From Piliocolobus tephrosceles (Eukaryota; Chordata; Mammalia; Primates; Cercopithecidae), in NCBI RefSeq assembly GCF_002776525.5, contig NC_045438.1, positions 161,200,616 to 161,264,615 on the forward strand: a DNA stretch of 64,000 bases, written 5' to 3'. Both the position numbers and the translations under genes were made by a program. Position 1 is the stretch's first letter; every line of letters starts with the position of its first letter. Below are positions 63,767 to 64,000 of the stretch, in pieces. The notes beneath the pieces were generated by a model that saw nothing but the letters and a program-made list of their open reading frames with translations, was not told where the DNA came from and ran no database searches.

Positions 63767-64000
63767 CAAGACAGAGTCTTGCTCCGTCACCCAGACCAGA
63801 GTGCAGTGGTGTGATCTCGGCTCACTGCAACCTTCACCTCCCGGGTTCAAGTGATTCTCCTGCCTCAGCCTCCTGAGTAGCTGGGATTACAGGTGCCCAC
63901 CACCATGCCCAGCTAGGGTTTCACCATATTGGACAGGCTGGTCTCAAACACCTGACTTCAGGTGATCCACCTGCCTCGGCCTTCCAAAGTGCTGGGATTA
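63766..64000 (-). repeat. Alu, minus orientation, cut by the window edge
   Basis: AAGACAGAGTCTTGCTCCGT to CAAAGTGCTGGGATTA. It lacks TTTTTGTATTTTTAGTAGAG between GCCCAGCTA and GGGTTTCACC. The element continues beyond 64,000. Confidence 0.93.

Noticed and set aside
1..64000. CRISPR array, operons, phage or bacterial mobile elements
   Set aside because: No regularly spaced identical repeats with unique spacers, no dense coding, no Shine-Dalgarno-led genes. The repeat content is wholly primate.
1..64000. tRNA, snRNA, 7SK or rRNA genes or pseudogenes
   Set aside because: I found no cloverleaf with a GGTTCGAATCC-type T arm, no U-snRNA heads and no rRNA words outside the tRNA-derived MIR heads. 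A covariance search could still find a degenerate copy.

Overview
The window is intergenic or intronic DNA from a primate nuclear genome, very probably an Old World monkey. It is saturated with 7SL-derived dimeric Alu SINEs and also carries MIR, L2, L1, MER5A/MER20 DNA-transposon and MaLR-type LTR fossils. A young Alu at 22,652-22,949 carries sequence variants typical of the cercopithecid AluYR lineage (GTGGCCGGATCT, GGTTTACGCC, GGCTTGAGCC) where human AluY has GTGGCGCGATCT and GGCGTGAGCC. A second copy with the same type of head runs straight into a 400-base run of N (33,533-33,932). No bacterial, phage or CRISPR-like content is present.

Layout. 1-20,800: Alu-rich, with three Alu-into-Alu nests across the whole window, an MIR, a MER20 and an LTR-like fossil near 8-9 kb, and several microsatellites. 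21,690-22,350: a compact CpG island with a minus-oriented GC box and inverted CCAAT box, the first likely promoter. 22,950-30,000: a mostly Alu-poor, AT-rich stretch with one small Alu monomer. 30,000-48,000: dense Alus with ancient L2 and MIR copies and the assembly gap. 48,036-56,580: an Alu-free block of about 8.5 kb that contains the main CpG island (about 52,545-55,000), the likely 5' end of a gene. 56,580-64,000: Alus, an interrupted L1 3' end, antisense L2, MER5A, and an LTR start cut by the window edge.

Genes. I see no complete protein-coding gene. Open reading frames in the window are Alu translations, simple-repeat translations or CpG-island shadows, and none resembles a known protein domain. 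The best coding candidate is a small minus-strand first exon ending at 54,107: an ATG at 54,136-54,134, ten codons (MPGSQASCPA), then a GTAAGT donor. If real, the gene reads leftward and the large Alu-rich region to its left is its first intron, with the 22-kb island a possible downstream alternative promoter. A TATAAAAG box on the minus strand (52,533-52,526), donor-like sites at several places, and an opposing ATG plus GTAAGG donor on the plus strand at 54,664 suggest several alternative or divergent first exons. I could not identify the gene.

Nothing here amounts to a demonstrated new biological system. The observations most worth checking are the multi-start CpG island, the lineage-specific Alu insertions, several short segmental duplications, a 50-bp perfect-arm hairpin in the Alu-poor region, and the two Alu-free blocks. 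Repeat family names come from recognition of consensus features by eye, so subfamily names and ends are approximate.
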